Assembly (NCBI GenBank): GCA_036389715.1
Contig: DASVWH010000149.1
Coordinates: forward strand, 1 to 20,372
Origin: DASVWH01 sp036389715
Lineage (GTDB): Bacteria; Acidobacteriota; Blastocatellia; Pyrinomonadales; Pyrinomonadaceae
Reading direction: 5' to 3'
DNA length: 20,372 nucleotides
In this document: positions 1 to 5,448 of the stretch, in pieces
Position numbering within the stretch: the first letter of the stretch is position 1
How the letters are laid out: every line of letters starts with the position of its first letter
Made by a program: the position numbers and the translations under genes
The notes under the pieces: model-generated
The model's input: only the letters and a program-made list of their open reading frames with translations
What the model was told of the DNA's origin: nothing
Databases searched by the model: none

Positions 1-1
1 T

Positions 2-190
2 GGCACAGCGCACATCAACGGCATCGAAGGCTTCTGGGGCCTGGCTAAGACCCGGCTCGTTAAGTTCAAAGGGATGCGCCCATCAACTTTCTATTTGCAC
101 TTGAAGGAGTGTGAGTTCAGGTTCAACCACAGGGATGAAGACCTCTACCAACTCCTTCTGAAAATCACTAGATCAGCTATCGCTATCTAG
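2..190 (+). CDS. IS1595 family (ISXO2-like) transposase, C-terminal fragment cut by window start
   Basis: The only open frame entering from the left edge encodes 62 residues ending at TAG 188-190. It reads GTAHINGIEGFWGLAKTRL, then KFKGM, LHLKECEFRFNHR and a leucine-rich end. The H-I-N-x-I-E-x-F-W-x-x-A-K-x-R-L block followed by LHLKExExRxN is the hallmark of the DDE domain C-terminus of ISXO2/IS1595 transposases, with E9 of this fragment as the likely last catalytic acidic residue. Only the 3' end is in view, so whether the element is intact cannot be judged. The DNA just after the stop may hold the right inverted repeat. Family assignment rests on remembered motifs. Confidence 0.82.
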   Translation, partial: GTAHINGIEGFWGLAKTRLVKFKGMRPSTFYLHLKECEFRFNHRDEDLYQLLLKITRSAIAI

Positions 191-204
191 TCATGACCCA
201 AAGT

Positions 205-227
205 TTTTGGGCAGGTGCGACAGTACC
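205..227. repeat. Candidate right terminal inverted repeat of the IS1595-type element
   Basis: Read on the minus strand, the segment begins GGTACTGTCGCACC and runs into CCCAAAAACTT. It lies 15 bases past the transposase stop, where an IS1595-family terminal repeat is expected, and such repeats often begin GG followed by CTGT. The left end is outside the window, so the matching repeat and the usual 8-bp target duplication cannot be verified. Confidence 0.3.
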
Positions 228-286
228 AGCGTTGCTGGCCGTATGGATCATGACCGTACCGCTGGCATGTAGATTGACATTGTTTG

Positions 287-338
287 CACTTCATAGTGAA
301 CCTTGACCTTTCTGGCGGGAATGGCTCACAATGAAGTG
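287..338. repeat. Imperfect 16-bp inverted repeat
   Basis: CACTTCATAGTGAACC (287-302) pairs with GGCTCACAATGAAGTG (323-338) at 14 of 16 positions across a 20-base spacer. It lies in the gene-free stretch 191-720, between the transposase end and the small-RNA candidate. It could be a hairpin or an old element end; nothing in the sequence decides. The rest of that stretch holds only the promoter and hairpin listed separately, plus a 10-bp direct repeat TGATGGGGCC at 401-410 and 490-499. Confidence 0.35.
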
Positions 339-432
339 TTTCTGCCTTGACGTGAGCCAATCACGCCGGGTTGAACGTCCCTGTCGGTTGCTCCAACAAC
401 TGATGGGGCCTTAATTTTTATAAAGCCCAATC

Positions 433-461
433 TTGACAGACGCCGTTGATTTGTTTATAGT
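433..461 (+). promoter_or_regulatory. Near-consensus sigma70-type promoter
   Basis: TTGACA at 433-438 (6 of 6) is followed by exactly 17 bases and TATAGT at 456-461 (5 of 6 against TATAAT). It is the best housekeeping-type promoter in the window by eye. No convincing protein gene follows; transcription would start near 467 and meet the hairpin at 526-550. Confidence 0.6.
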
Positions 462-466
462 TTTTG

Positions 467-562
467 ACACAAAGACTCCCTATAGCCTGTGATGGGGCCG
501 ATAGAGGGTCACGTAATTATTGGGAGCCGCCAGTCTTGCACACCGGCGGCTTTCATGTTTTT
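467..562 (+). ncRNA. Candidate small RNA between promoter and terminator-like hairpin
   Basis: The unit is bounded by the promoter at 433-461 and a GC-rich hairpin at 525-551, AGCCGCC pairing with GGCGGCT across a 13-base loop, followed by T-rich sequence (TTTCATGTTTTT). That predicts a transcript of about 95 bases. A 69-codon frame starting at TTG 464 overlaps it, but that start lies at or before the predicted transcription start, there is no ribosome site, and the product resembles no family I know. A non-coding product is favoured. I do not recognise the RNA family. The T-tract is interrupted, so termination may be partial. Confidence 0.4.
525..562 (+). terminator. Rho-independent terminator-like hairpin
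   Basis: Stem AGCCGCC (525-531) pairs with GGCGGCT (545-551), loop of 13, then a T-rich but interrupted tail to about 562. It would end the short transcript initiated near 467. Confidence 0.4.
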
Positions 563-700
563 ACATCTCATCCTCCAACGGAAAATGTCTGTTTCGGGCG
601 ACCTTTTCTGCTTTACCCTCGTCCTAACTATACCATCAAGCCTTCAGTAAGGCAACAGGTTTTGCCGCCATAAGTCAAAGATATTAAAGCAGTTAAGTAC

Positions 701-717
701 ATCTTATTTTGGATAAA
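701..717. repeat. 17-bp repeat flanking XRE gene, downstream copy
   Basis: ATCTTATTTTGGATAAA matches 15 of 17 bases, in the same orientation, with the copy at 1103-1119 on the other side of the XRE gene at 721-1047. The upstream copy contains a clean palindrome; this copy has lost one arm position. It may be an operator half or a duplication footprint. Confidence 0.4.
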
Positions 718-720
718 GGC

Positions 721-1047
721 TTATTTAGCGTCTGCTTCCCTCGCAACTTCTACCATTCTGACAAAGCCATGTAACTCTCCAGGCAAGTCCATCTCATTAT
801 CAACCAACATCTCCATCGTTACACTGAACAGTCCCGTAGCATTTATGACCCTCGCATAACGCAATATCACGAGTAACTGGGGTTCACGCAACCCATTCTC
901 ATACTCTGAGATATGTCCTTGACGAATGAGGGATTTATCATACGCCAGGCGTTCGATCATCTCCTCCTGCGTTAAGCCGAGAAACAATCGGATGGCGTGG
1001 AGTTTAGCGCCAAGACGTTCTGGTATGTAACGAGCAGCGCGCCCCAT
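721..1047 (-). CDS. XRE-family helix-turn-helix regulator, paralogue 1
   Basis: This is a 108-residue single-domain DNA-binding protein. The HTH spans about residues 10-60: KLHAIRLFLGLTQEEM carries the classic GLTQEEMA-type turn, and GHISEYENGLREPQ is the recognition helix plus the typical ISxYExGxREP ending. It probably acts as a transcriptional repressor or activator; its target is unknown. The start is set by AGGAGGT (1056-1062 on the complement), 9 bases before ATG 1047. The C-terminal part is closely similar to the next gene (1307-1603) but carries about 8 extra residues (around INATGLF) between the helix ending YARV and the MEMLVD segment. A palindrome at 1102-1117 lies 55-70 bp upstream and may be an autoregulatory operator. 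Confidence 0.85.
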   Translation of the reverse strand: MGRAARYIPERLGAKLHAIRLFLGLTQEEMIERLAYDKSLIRQGHISEYENGLREPQLLVILRYARVINATGLFSVTMEMLVDNEMDLPGELHGFVRMVEVAREADAK

Positions 1048-1101
1048 CAGTAATTACCTCCTAACAGGGAGCGGGCCTCGTTGCTTGATATAAACAGCTC
1101 A

Positions 1102-1119
1102 TATCCTATTTGGGATAAA
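1102..1119. promoter_or_regulatory. Palindromic operator candidate upstream of XRE gene 1
   Basis: TATCC (1102-1106) and GGATA (1113-1117) form an inverted repeat with a 6-base centre, 55-70 bp upstream of ATG 1047. The size and spacing suit a dimeric XRE regulator. A 15-of-17 direct copy lies at 701-717. The gap 1048-1306 holds no supported gene. Confidence 0.4.
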
Positions 1120-1306
1120 TTTGGGTTTACCTTGTTCGGCCTGCCTGAATCTTCTTCCAGATGCCGAACTGTGCTCATCATTTGTCGTCGTGGGCAACAC
1201 TATTGAGGATATGAGGTACGGTCTTGATCCCCTACCGAACCGGACAAATTTATATCCAAGTAAAGAGCTGGCCGCTTTTCAGGTCATTAGGCGGTTGCCG
1301 GTATCC

Positions 1307-1603
1307 TTACCTTTCCCCGGCCCTATCTCTCCCCAGATTTGCTGGTAGTTTCTTCGGAAGATAGAGGCTATCGTCCACGAGAACTTCCATCGAAACTCCT
1401 GCGATCCGCGCATATTCCAGCAAGACCAGCAACGTCGGCTCACGCTGGCCGGTCTCGTATCGGCTAATCATCCCCGGTTGCGGTGGTGATTTTATACGCT
1501 TGAGGCGATCAGCCATCTGCTCTTGGGTGAGACCGAGCTGTGTTCTGATCTGAAGGAGTTTCGCGGGTAAACGCTCTGGCAGCGGGCGTCGCGCTTGTCC
1601 CAT
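1307..1603 (-). CDS. XRE-family helix-turn-helix regulator, paralogue 2
   Basis: A 98-residue HTH protein beginning MGQARRPLPERLPAKL. It aligns along its whole length with the neighbour at 721-1047: PERLxAKL, IRxxLGLTQEx, ISxYExGxREPxLLVxLxYAR, MExLVD. The HTH core is LGLTQEQMADRL followed by MISRYETGQREPT. The frame stays open to an upstream start at 1627, but 1603 is preferred because AGGAGGTTACTTCTG precedes it with 9-base spacing, a leader almost the same as AGGAGGTAATTACTG of paralogue 1, and the N-termini then match. The shared leader and order indicate a tandem duplication followed by divergence of the recognition region. Target unknown. Confidence 0.85.
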   Translation of the reverse strand: MGQARRPLPERLPAKLLQIRTQLGLTQEQMADRLKRIKSPPQPGMISRYETGQREPTLLVLLEYARIAGVSMEVLVDDSLYLPKKLPANLGRDRAGER

Positions 1604-1654
1604 CAGAAGTAACCTCCTGACGGGCATCTTCGTCCGCCTTCTAATTCACCAGTC

Positions 1655-1683
1655 GGCAGCTTGTTTTTGCTGCCAATTGGCAG
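1655..1683. promoter_or_regulatory. Overlapping hairpin and perfect palindrome upstream of XRE gene 2
   Basis: GGCAGC (1655-1660) pairs with GCTGCC (1669-1674). The latter also forms the left half of the perfect 14-bp palindrome CTGCCAATTGGCAG (1670-1683), so the two structures are mutually exclusive in a single strand. The palindrome lies 67-80 bp upstream of ATG 1603, mirroring the arrangement at paralogue 1, and is a candidate operator. Confidence 0.4.
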
Positions 1684-1695
1684 TATCTTGTCTTT

Positions 1696-1733
1696 ATTCT
1701 TGAGGGCTGCCCGGATTCTTGAGGGCTGCCCGG
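1696..1733. repeat. Exact 19-bp tandem duplication
   Basis: ATTCTTGAGGGCTGCCCGG occurs twice head to tail (1696-1714 and 1715-1733) with no mismatch. It lies in the 260-base gap between the divergent genes at 1603 and 1889. No protein gene is supported there. The perfect identity suggests a recent duplication or an array still changing in copy number. Confidence 0.75.
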
Positions 1734-1888
1734 AAAGTTCTTCTCTTCCAAACAACCGAACTCATCCTTTAATTGATGAAGCCGCTGTAAGAGCGCATGG
1801 TGTACCAGCAATTTTCAAGGAAAGCAGGCGCTTTTATATCAAAGGGTAGGGCTTCACGTCACCTATCCGTCGGGCTTGGAGATATACA

Positions 1889-2494
1889 ATGAATAAGCTC
1901 TCGCGCCTTTCCCTCGTACTGCTTTTACTCATAAGTGTTATCGCTGCACAAGGACAAAGCACCAGCGTTAAATCCAGAAAGCCAGAACCGCGACAGAAAG
2001 GGCAGATAGCTTCTCAAGCGCCTGCGAAATGGTACACCTTCACCAGCCCGGACGAGGATTTCACTTTAACGTTTCCAGTTAAGCCCACACGTCTTCCTGA
2101 CGTGCAGACTGAATCAGCCATCGTCAGGCATTACGGTGCTGAGACTACGGATATTTATTTCGACCTTAACTTTCAAGACCTACTGGTTCCAGCCGACGAC
2201 CCGGCCTACAGCACCTTCGGGCCAAGATACGAAATAACGCGGGCGCAAAATGTAAGCAGGGACGGCTCGCGCGTGATCGGCCACAGGCGAGTCGCCGCGA
2301 ACGTCTCAGATATGGAGCGATGGCAGGCGCCAGGCCAGAGGGACAGGTATATTCATCTGCTCACCCGAAGCATTGTTCATAATGGGCGGTTGTATCTTTT
2401 AGGTTGTTCGGCGCGTCCGTTCAATCAAGAGGTTGACAAAAAGGTATGTCGTCGCTTCTTCAACTCATTCCGCATTATCGGAGTTCCACAGTAG
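1889..2494 (+). CDS. Exported protein of unknown function
   Basis: The 201-residue product starts with a clear signal peptide (lysine and arginine near the N-terminus, LVLLLLISVIAA core, cleavage likely near residue 22). A short basic linker follows, then a soluble domain opening WYTFTSPDEDFTLTFP. The pattern of an aromatic residue plus SPD-x-DFT-x-x-FP, ending in CRRFFNSFRI, recalls lipoprotein-like exported proteins common in soil bacteria with a PsbP/DcrB-like beta fold; that likeness is only an impression. Two cysteines late in the chain (in LLGCSARPF and KKVCRRFF) could form a disulfide. GGAG at 1878-1881 lies 7 bases before the ATG. It converges with the gene ending at 2592. Confidence 0.78.
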   Translation: MNKLSRLSLVLLLLISVIAAQGQSTSVKSRKPEPRQKGQIASQAPAKWYTFTSPDEDFTLTFPVKPTRLPDVQTESAIVRHYGAETTDIYFDLNFQDLLVPADDPAYSTFGPRYEITRAQNVSRDGSRVIGHRRVAANVSDMERWQAPGQRDRYIHLLTRSIVHNGRLYLLGCSARPFNQEVDKKVCRRFFNSFRIIGVPQ

Positions 2495-2503
2495 AGATGA
2501 GTT

Positions 2504-2587
2504 ATCGGCATTTCTCCGATGCTAAAAGATCGGATTAACAACAGCACATAATAGTTCTTGACATCAATCGCTCACTGTTATTGATGT
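2504..2587. terminator. Hairpins between convergent genes, possible terminator
   Basis: Two inverted repeats lie between the convergent stops at 2494 and 2592: ATCGG (2504-2508) with CCGAT (2516-2520), and a perfect ACATCAAT (2561-2568) with ATTGATGT (2580-2587), loop 11. Position suits transcription termination in either direction, but neither stem is GC-rich nor followed by a solid T-run. Confidence 0.3.
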
Positions 2588-2591
2588 AGGG

Positions 2592-3266
2592 CTACTTCGA
2601 CGTTCTTCTTTTATTTGTTCTCCTAGAATTTCTTGGGGACGGTCGCGGGCGTGAAGGAGTGTTTTCCAAGTACCACTTGAGGAGTGGTCTGGCCTTTCTA
2701 CAAGCGTCTGCATTGATGAGGACTGTGCCTTCGGACGTAGCTATCTCAACGAGATTAGCGTCGGCAAACTGTGCTAGCTGGGAAGGCGTTAAGATGAAAT
2801 AATAGTCTGAGACAAGGTTTGTGCCGGTAAGACTCCTTTCATCCTTTACGCTCCGCATTCCACCAGCCAGAATATTATTCTGGTACTGAGTTCTTATTCT
2901 GTTATCTATGATTACCCAAGAGTGAGTGCCGGAAGCCAATGTATCAATATCTCCCGCCCCAATCATTTTAGCGCCTACAATACCAATCCCGACTGTCTTA
3001 GGATTTGAGTCTGCCCCTTGAAAGCTGGTTACAACTTTTAGAGTCGCAGAGACAATACCGCTCTTCTTTCGCCGGATTTGAACAGGATAGCCTTCGGTAA
3101 ATATGACTGACATATTTGAAAACCGACTATAGTTTCTGGTGAGTTCCGGGTATCCTTTAACAGAATACGACTCAAACTCCTGCGCCGCAGCCGTCCCTCT
3201 CAAAAGGCATAATGAAGCCATCGCAGTAAAGACGAGCAAGAGTTTTCTGAGGCCGTGTTTTCGCAT
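2592..3266 (-). CDS. Exported protein of unknown function with basic C-terminus
   Basis: With the start at 3266 the product has 224 residues. It opens MRKHGLRKLLLVFTAM and continues with a hydrophobic core ending GTAAAQ, a good signal peptide. The mature part is rich in beta-type segments (SVIFTEGYPVQIRRKK, SATLKVVTSF, THSWVIIDNRI), and the last 20 residues are strongly basic (RPRPSPRN then RRTNKRRTSK). An ATG nine bases further upstream (3275) is also in frame, but GGGAG abuts it; GGAG four bases before 3266 is better placed. I recognise no domain. The next gene on this strand (3303-3602) starts upstream and leaves only 36 bases between them, so co-transcription is likely. Confidence 0.68.
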   Translation of the reverse strand: MRKHGLRKLLLVFTAMASLCLLRGTAAAQEFESYSVKGYPELTRNYSRFSNMSVIFTEGYPVQIRRKKSGIVSATLKVVTSFQGADSNPKTVGIGIVGAKMIGAGDIDTLASGTHSWVIIDNRIRTQYQNNILAGGMRSVKDERSLTGTNLVSDYYFILTPSQLAQFADANLVEIATSEGTVLINADACRKARPLLKWYLENTPSRPRPSPRNSRRTNKRRTSK

Positions 3267-3302
3267 AGTCTCCATCTCCCTAATAAACCATATTTCCTAT
3301 TC

Positions 3303-3602
3303 TTATTTCTCGACGATGACAACGTAGCCGCCGCTGGCGGGCGTGAGAATCGAGTTCACCTTCAAGCCCTGCCTAGAAGCTTCATCCAGCGCATTCAATA
3401 AGCCGGTCGCGGTGAGACCTATTGAGCCGCCGCTGCCGTCGAACTTGATACCACCCTCGTTATCAATTGAGCCAACTATGTATTGCTTCTTAGATTGGGT
3501 CTGGATAGACGAAGCAGGGAAGAATGATTTAATGAGTAAGCCCCACATGCCGAGGACAAGTAGGATGAGAAGGGCTTTCGTGAGGCCGTTTGAGTTCTGC
3601 AC
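3303..3602 (-). CDS. Small membrane-anchored protein of unknown function
   Basis: A 99-residue product starting with GTG at 3602, set by AGGAGA 4-5 bases upstream. Residues 8-28 (LTKALLILLVLGMWGLLIKSFF) form one transmembrane segment. The rest is a compact soluble part: KKQYIVGSIDNEGGIKF, then a Gly/Ser stretch, then a helix (ATGLLNALDEASRQGLKV) and a terminal beta strand YVVIVEK. This suggests an anchored small alpha/beta domain displayed in the periplasm or facing the cytoplasm. No family recognised. It probably shares a transcript with the exported protein at 2592-3266. Confidence 0.65.
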   Translation of the reverse strand: MQNSNGLTKALLILLVLGMWGLLIKSFFPASSIQTQSKKQYIVGSIDNEGGIKFDGSGGSIGLTATGLLNALDEASRQGLKVNSILTPASGGYVVIVEK

Positions 3603-3870
3603 AGGTTCTCCTTTTGTTTTATCGCTAGAGCGAGCGTGAGGCTAACGAGAGAAGGCACTCATTAGCAGGATTTGTAAGGGCCGGACGAGAGCAAGATATT
3701 CCGGCCTCGGATGGATGTCAATAGTGGTGTGAAAAGTCGTAGGAAGCTAAGGCGGATTCAGCGCGTCAGATGGAAGAGGTCGTTAATAAGGCCAATTGAA
3801 TCACATAAAGGCTGCTTGACCACCAAGTATAGGAATTTTCACAAGATGTTGTGGTCAGGCCATTTTATCA

Positions 3871-3898
3871 TTGCAGATTCAGGTCTCTATGGTATAGT
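3871..3898 (+). promoter_or_regulatory. Weak promoter candidate for the structured RNA locus
   Basis: TATAGT at 3893-3898 (5 of 6) lies 16 bases after TTGCAG at 3871-3876 (3 of 6). Transcription would begin just before the perfect hairpin at 3911. The -35 box is poor. The remainder of the gap 3603-3870 shows no gene or clear structure. Confidence 0.3.
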
Positions 3899-3910
3899 GC
3901 GCCGAAAGTG

Positions 3911-3946
3911 AAACAGGTCTCGCAGCCGAAGCCACGAGACCTGTTT
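3911..3946. repeat. Perfect 12-bp inverted repeat (hairpin)
   Basis: AAACAGGTCTCG (3911-3922) pairs without mismatch with CGAGACCTGTTT (3935-3946) around a 12-base loop. In RNA it would be a very stable stem at the 5' end of the predicted transcript. It is followed by GAGTCCCTTTCTTG, not a T-run, so it is not a classic terminator. The right arm merges into TTTCGAGTCCCTT (3944-3956), which recurs with one base missing at 4013-4024. Confidence 0.7.
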
Positions 3947-3965
3947 CGAGTCCCTTTCTTGTTAC

Positions 3966-4037
3966 GGGGCGGGCAGATGCAGCCGGTGGCCTTGAGAACC
4001 GAAGGCTAAGGGTTTGAGTCCCTTCCGCTCCACACCA
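3966..4037 (+). other. Degenerate tRNA-like element
   Basis: GGGGCGG (3966-3972) can pair over 7 bp with CCGCTCC (4025-4031), one G-U included, as an acceptor stem. AAGGG-TTTGAGT-CCCTT (4008-4024) is a perfect T-arm with a 7-base loop, immediately before the 3' acceptor strand. An A discriminator follows, and CACCA lies at 4033-4037. Between the arms are only 35 bases instead of about 41. A weak CGGT/ACCG stem encloses CCTTGAGA, where an anticodon should be, and no proper D-arm is visible. It may be a decayed tRNA, a tRNA 3' end carried as an attachment remnant, or a tRNA-mimicking part of a larger RNA. Confidence 0.3.
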
Positions 4038-4062
4038 TTTCAAAGAAAGGGGTAAAACATCA

Positions 4063-4164
4063 GTGATTAGGCTTAGAATCCATAACCACTGTGCCGATAA
4101 AGTAAAAATCACCGTCGAAGTTGACCGGGACGGTAACATCACCATCGGCATTAAGCCAATGTAA
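4063..4164 (+). CDS. Possible 33-residue small protein
   Basis: A GTG-started frame encodes 33 residues, MIRLRIHNHCADKVKI followed by TVEVDRDGNITIGIKPM. AAGGGGT at 4047-4053 lies 9 bases before the GTG, a plausible Shine-Dalgarno. The alternating hydrophobic pattern (VKITVEVD, NITIGIK) suggests a two-stranded beta hairpin with a DRDGN turn, which looks more protein-like than random translation. The TAA stop lies inside the stem of the next hairpin, and a strong terminator follows 24 bases later, so it would be the only protein of its transcript. No homologue recognised. Confidence 0.45.
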   Translation: MIRLRIHNHCADKVKITVEVDRDGNITIGIKPM

Positions 4165-4180
4165 GGGTTCGCACCCTTAC
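4161..4180. repeat. Perfect 8-bp hairpin over the small ORF stop codon
   Basis: GTAAGGGT (4161-4168) and ACCCTTAC (4173-4180) pair perfectly around a TCGC tetraloop. The TAA stop at 4162-4164 lies in the left arm. Confidence 0.65.
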
Positions 4181-4187
4181 AGCTTTG

Positions 4188-4224
4188 ACCAGGGGCGGCA
4201 TCAATGTCGTCCCTGGTTTTTATT
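4188..4224 (+). terminator. Strong rho-independent terminator
   Basis: ACCAGGGGCGGCAT (4188-4201) pairs with ATGTCGTCCCTGGT (4204-4217) over nearly the full 14 bp with two G-U pairs and a very tight loop, followed directly by TTTTTATT. This is the clearest intrinsic terminator in the accessory half and marks the end of the unit containing the tRNA-like element and the 33-codon ORF. Confidence 0.8.
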
Positions 4225-4359
4225 GCGCTTAGTAAGTATTAAACTCCGGCCTCCACCGGAAAAGTTATCGTCTGCATCCTCTGGGTCTGAGCACGTCCCT
4301 TCGCTCACGAGGGTATCAAAAATCAATACCCTACCCTGGGGCTGACATTCTATAGAAAC

Positions 4360-4380
4360 TACCTTTAGAAAGTAAAGGTA
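4360..4380. repeat. Perfect 8-bp inverted repeat
   Basis: TACCTTTA (4360-4367) and TAAAGGTA (4373-4380) are separated by GAAAG. AT-rich and symmetric, it may be an operator or weak hairpin upstream of the gene at 4625. Confidence 0.45.
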
Positions 4381-4431
4381 ATTATGTAACGAGCGTTACC
4401 CCATAGGAGAACCTCTTTAGGAGGAATCACA

Positions 4432-4536
4432 GGGTATTATGTGGGTCATACTACTATTGGGTGGATAATACCCCTTACTTGATGCCTGGCCCTTCAAAGA
4501 ATTATGACCCTCTTACCCATACCCACCCTATGACCC
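4432..4536. repeat. Repeat cluster: 9-bp inverted repeat and three TATGACCC copies
   Basis: GGGTATTAT (4432-4440) is a perfect inverse of ATAATACCC (4465-4473). Inside it GGGTCATA (4443-4450) is the inverse of TATGACCC, which appears directly at 4503-4510 and 4529-4536; GGGTGG at 4460-4464 is echoed by CCACCC near 4522-4528. No gene is supported in 4225-4624, so these sites lie upstream of the four-gene cluster and could serve as regulator or replication-protein binding sites. Confidence 0.45.
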
Positions 4537-4624
4537 ATTATACTAAGATGCTTCCTCTGGCGTAGATCGAAGACTGCTCGTGGTTGGCTCATTATTTTGC
4601 GCTTTAGGCTCTGGTGGGTATTAA

Positions 4625-5371
4625 ATGTCGAGGGTAATAGACAAGAAACAGCGTGAACGCTGGCAGCTCGAAACATTTAGGGCCAGCTATTCGGACTTCC
4701 CCCCTGGGAATATCACGCCGTCCGAAGAACCGGATTTCTTAATCGAGAATGATGGGAAAGTCATCGGTATTGAACTGACTGGAATATACAGGCCGCCGAC
4801 GGCTGATCGCCTCCCCATGCAGGCTTCTGAAAGCCTGATGAACCAGGTGGTCGAGAGGGCACGGGCCATTTACGAGGAAAGCGGAGGCCCCGCCCTCTGG
4901 GTCTCCGTACTCTTCAGTTCCTTCCCTCAACTACGGAAGTCACAGGTGTCAGAGCTGGCCGCCAAACTCGCCAGAATCGTCTCCGACAAGAATGTGAAGG
5001 TCGGAGGAAGCGTTAGGATTGAGAATGATTGGGAGGACACGGATTATTTCCCGGAGGCGTTCTACACGATCAACATTCGGCATTCCGCCAGTCTAACCAA
5101 AGGCTTTTGGAGTGTGCCGACGGCGGCCTTCATACCTCAGTTAGCCGCCGACGATATTCAACAGACGATTGATAAGAAAGATACTCTGTGCCCTACTTAT
5201 CGAAAGAAATGCCAGGAAGCCTGGCTGCTGATAGTTTATGGCTCGGCGCTCTCCTCGACGTTCGAGATGCCGAACGATGTCCGAGAGCACGAGTATAGGT
5301 CTAATTTTGACCGCGTATTTATGTGCGACGTTTTCTCTCAGGTAACTGTGGAGTTAAATATCGAAAGCTGA
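4625..5371 (+). CDS. PD-(D/E)XK nuclease-like protein of unknown function
   Basis: The 248-residue product has a charged N-terminal helix (KKQRERWQLETFRASY) with a glutamate at 16. EEPDFLIENDGKVIGIELT follows: Pro36-Asp37 ahead of a beta hairpin ending Glu50-Leu-Thr52. The E...PD...(I/V)E-x-(K/T) layout is the core of PD-(D/E)XK nuclease-fold proteins, here with Thr in place of the usual Lys. The remainder is mixed alpha/beta with a helix at about 72-85, and near residues 195-205 the segment QEAWLLIVYGSAL could be a late core strand. It is the first of four plus-strand genes. The ribosome site is weak (GGTGGG). Without the lysine, catalysis is uncertain; it could be a nuclease or an inactive DNA-binding fold. 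Confidence 0.72.
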   Translation: MSRVIDKKQRERWQLETFRASYSDFPPGNITPSEEPDFLIENDGKVIGIELTGIYRPPTADRLPMQASESLMNQVVERARAIYEESGGPALWVSVLFSSFPQLRKSQVSELAAKLARIVSDKNVKVGGSVRIENDWEDTDYFPEAFYTINIRHSASLTKGFWSVPTAAFIPQLAADDIQQTIDKKDTLCPTYRKKCQEAWLLIVYGSALSSTFEMPNDVREHEYRSNFDRVFMCDVFSQVTVELNIES

Positions 5372-5406
5372 ATTACATTACCGGGATGCGCGTAGGGTAG
5401 GTAAGG

Positions 5407-5412
5407 TATAAT
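5407..5412 (+). promoter_or_regulatory. Perfect -10 box without a clear -35
   Basis: TATAAT lies 36 bases upstream of the ATG at 5449. No TTGACA-like box exists at 16-18 bases spacing, so it may be activator-dependent or chance. Confidence 0.25.
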
Positions 5413-5448
5413 CAGCGTGAAAATCGCGTAGTAGATGGAGGCTAAGTA

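Noticed and set aside
464..673. 69-codon plus-strand frame after the promoter
   Set aside because: Starts with TTG at or before the predicted transcription start, has no Shine-Dalgarno, and passes through the terminator-like hairpin.
1661..1849. 62-codon plus-strand frame between the divergent genes
   Set aside because: TTG start without ribosome site, and its first third is the tandem 19-bp repeat. The later part (about AAVRAHGVPAIFKESRRFY) looks faintly protein-like, so it could be a decayed gene, but evidence is too thin.
3966..4164. tmRNA-like interpretation of the tRNA-like element plus small ORF
   Set aside because: tmRNA needs an alanine-type acceptor with a G-U pair at position 3, a tag frame inside the molecule and pseudoknots. 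Here the ORF lies after the 3' acceptor end and no Ala-type tag ending (e.g. ALAA) is seen.
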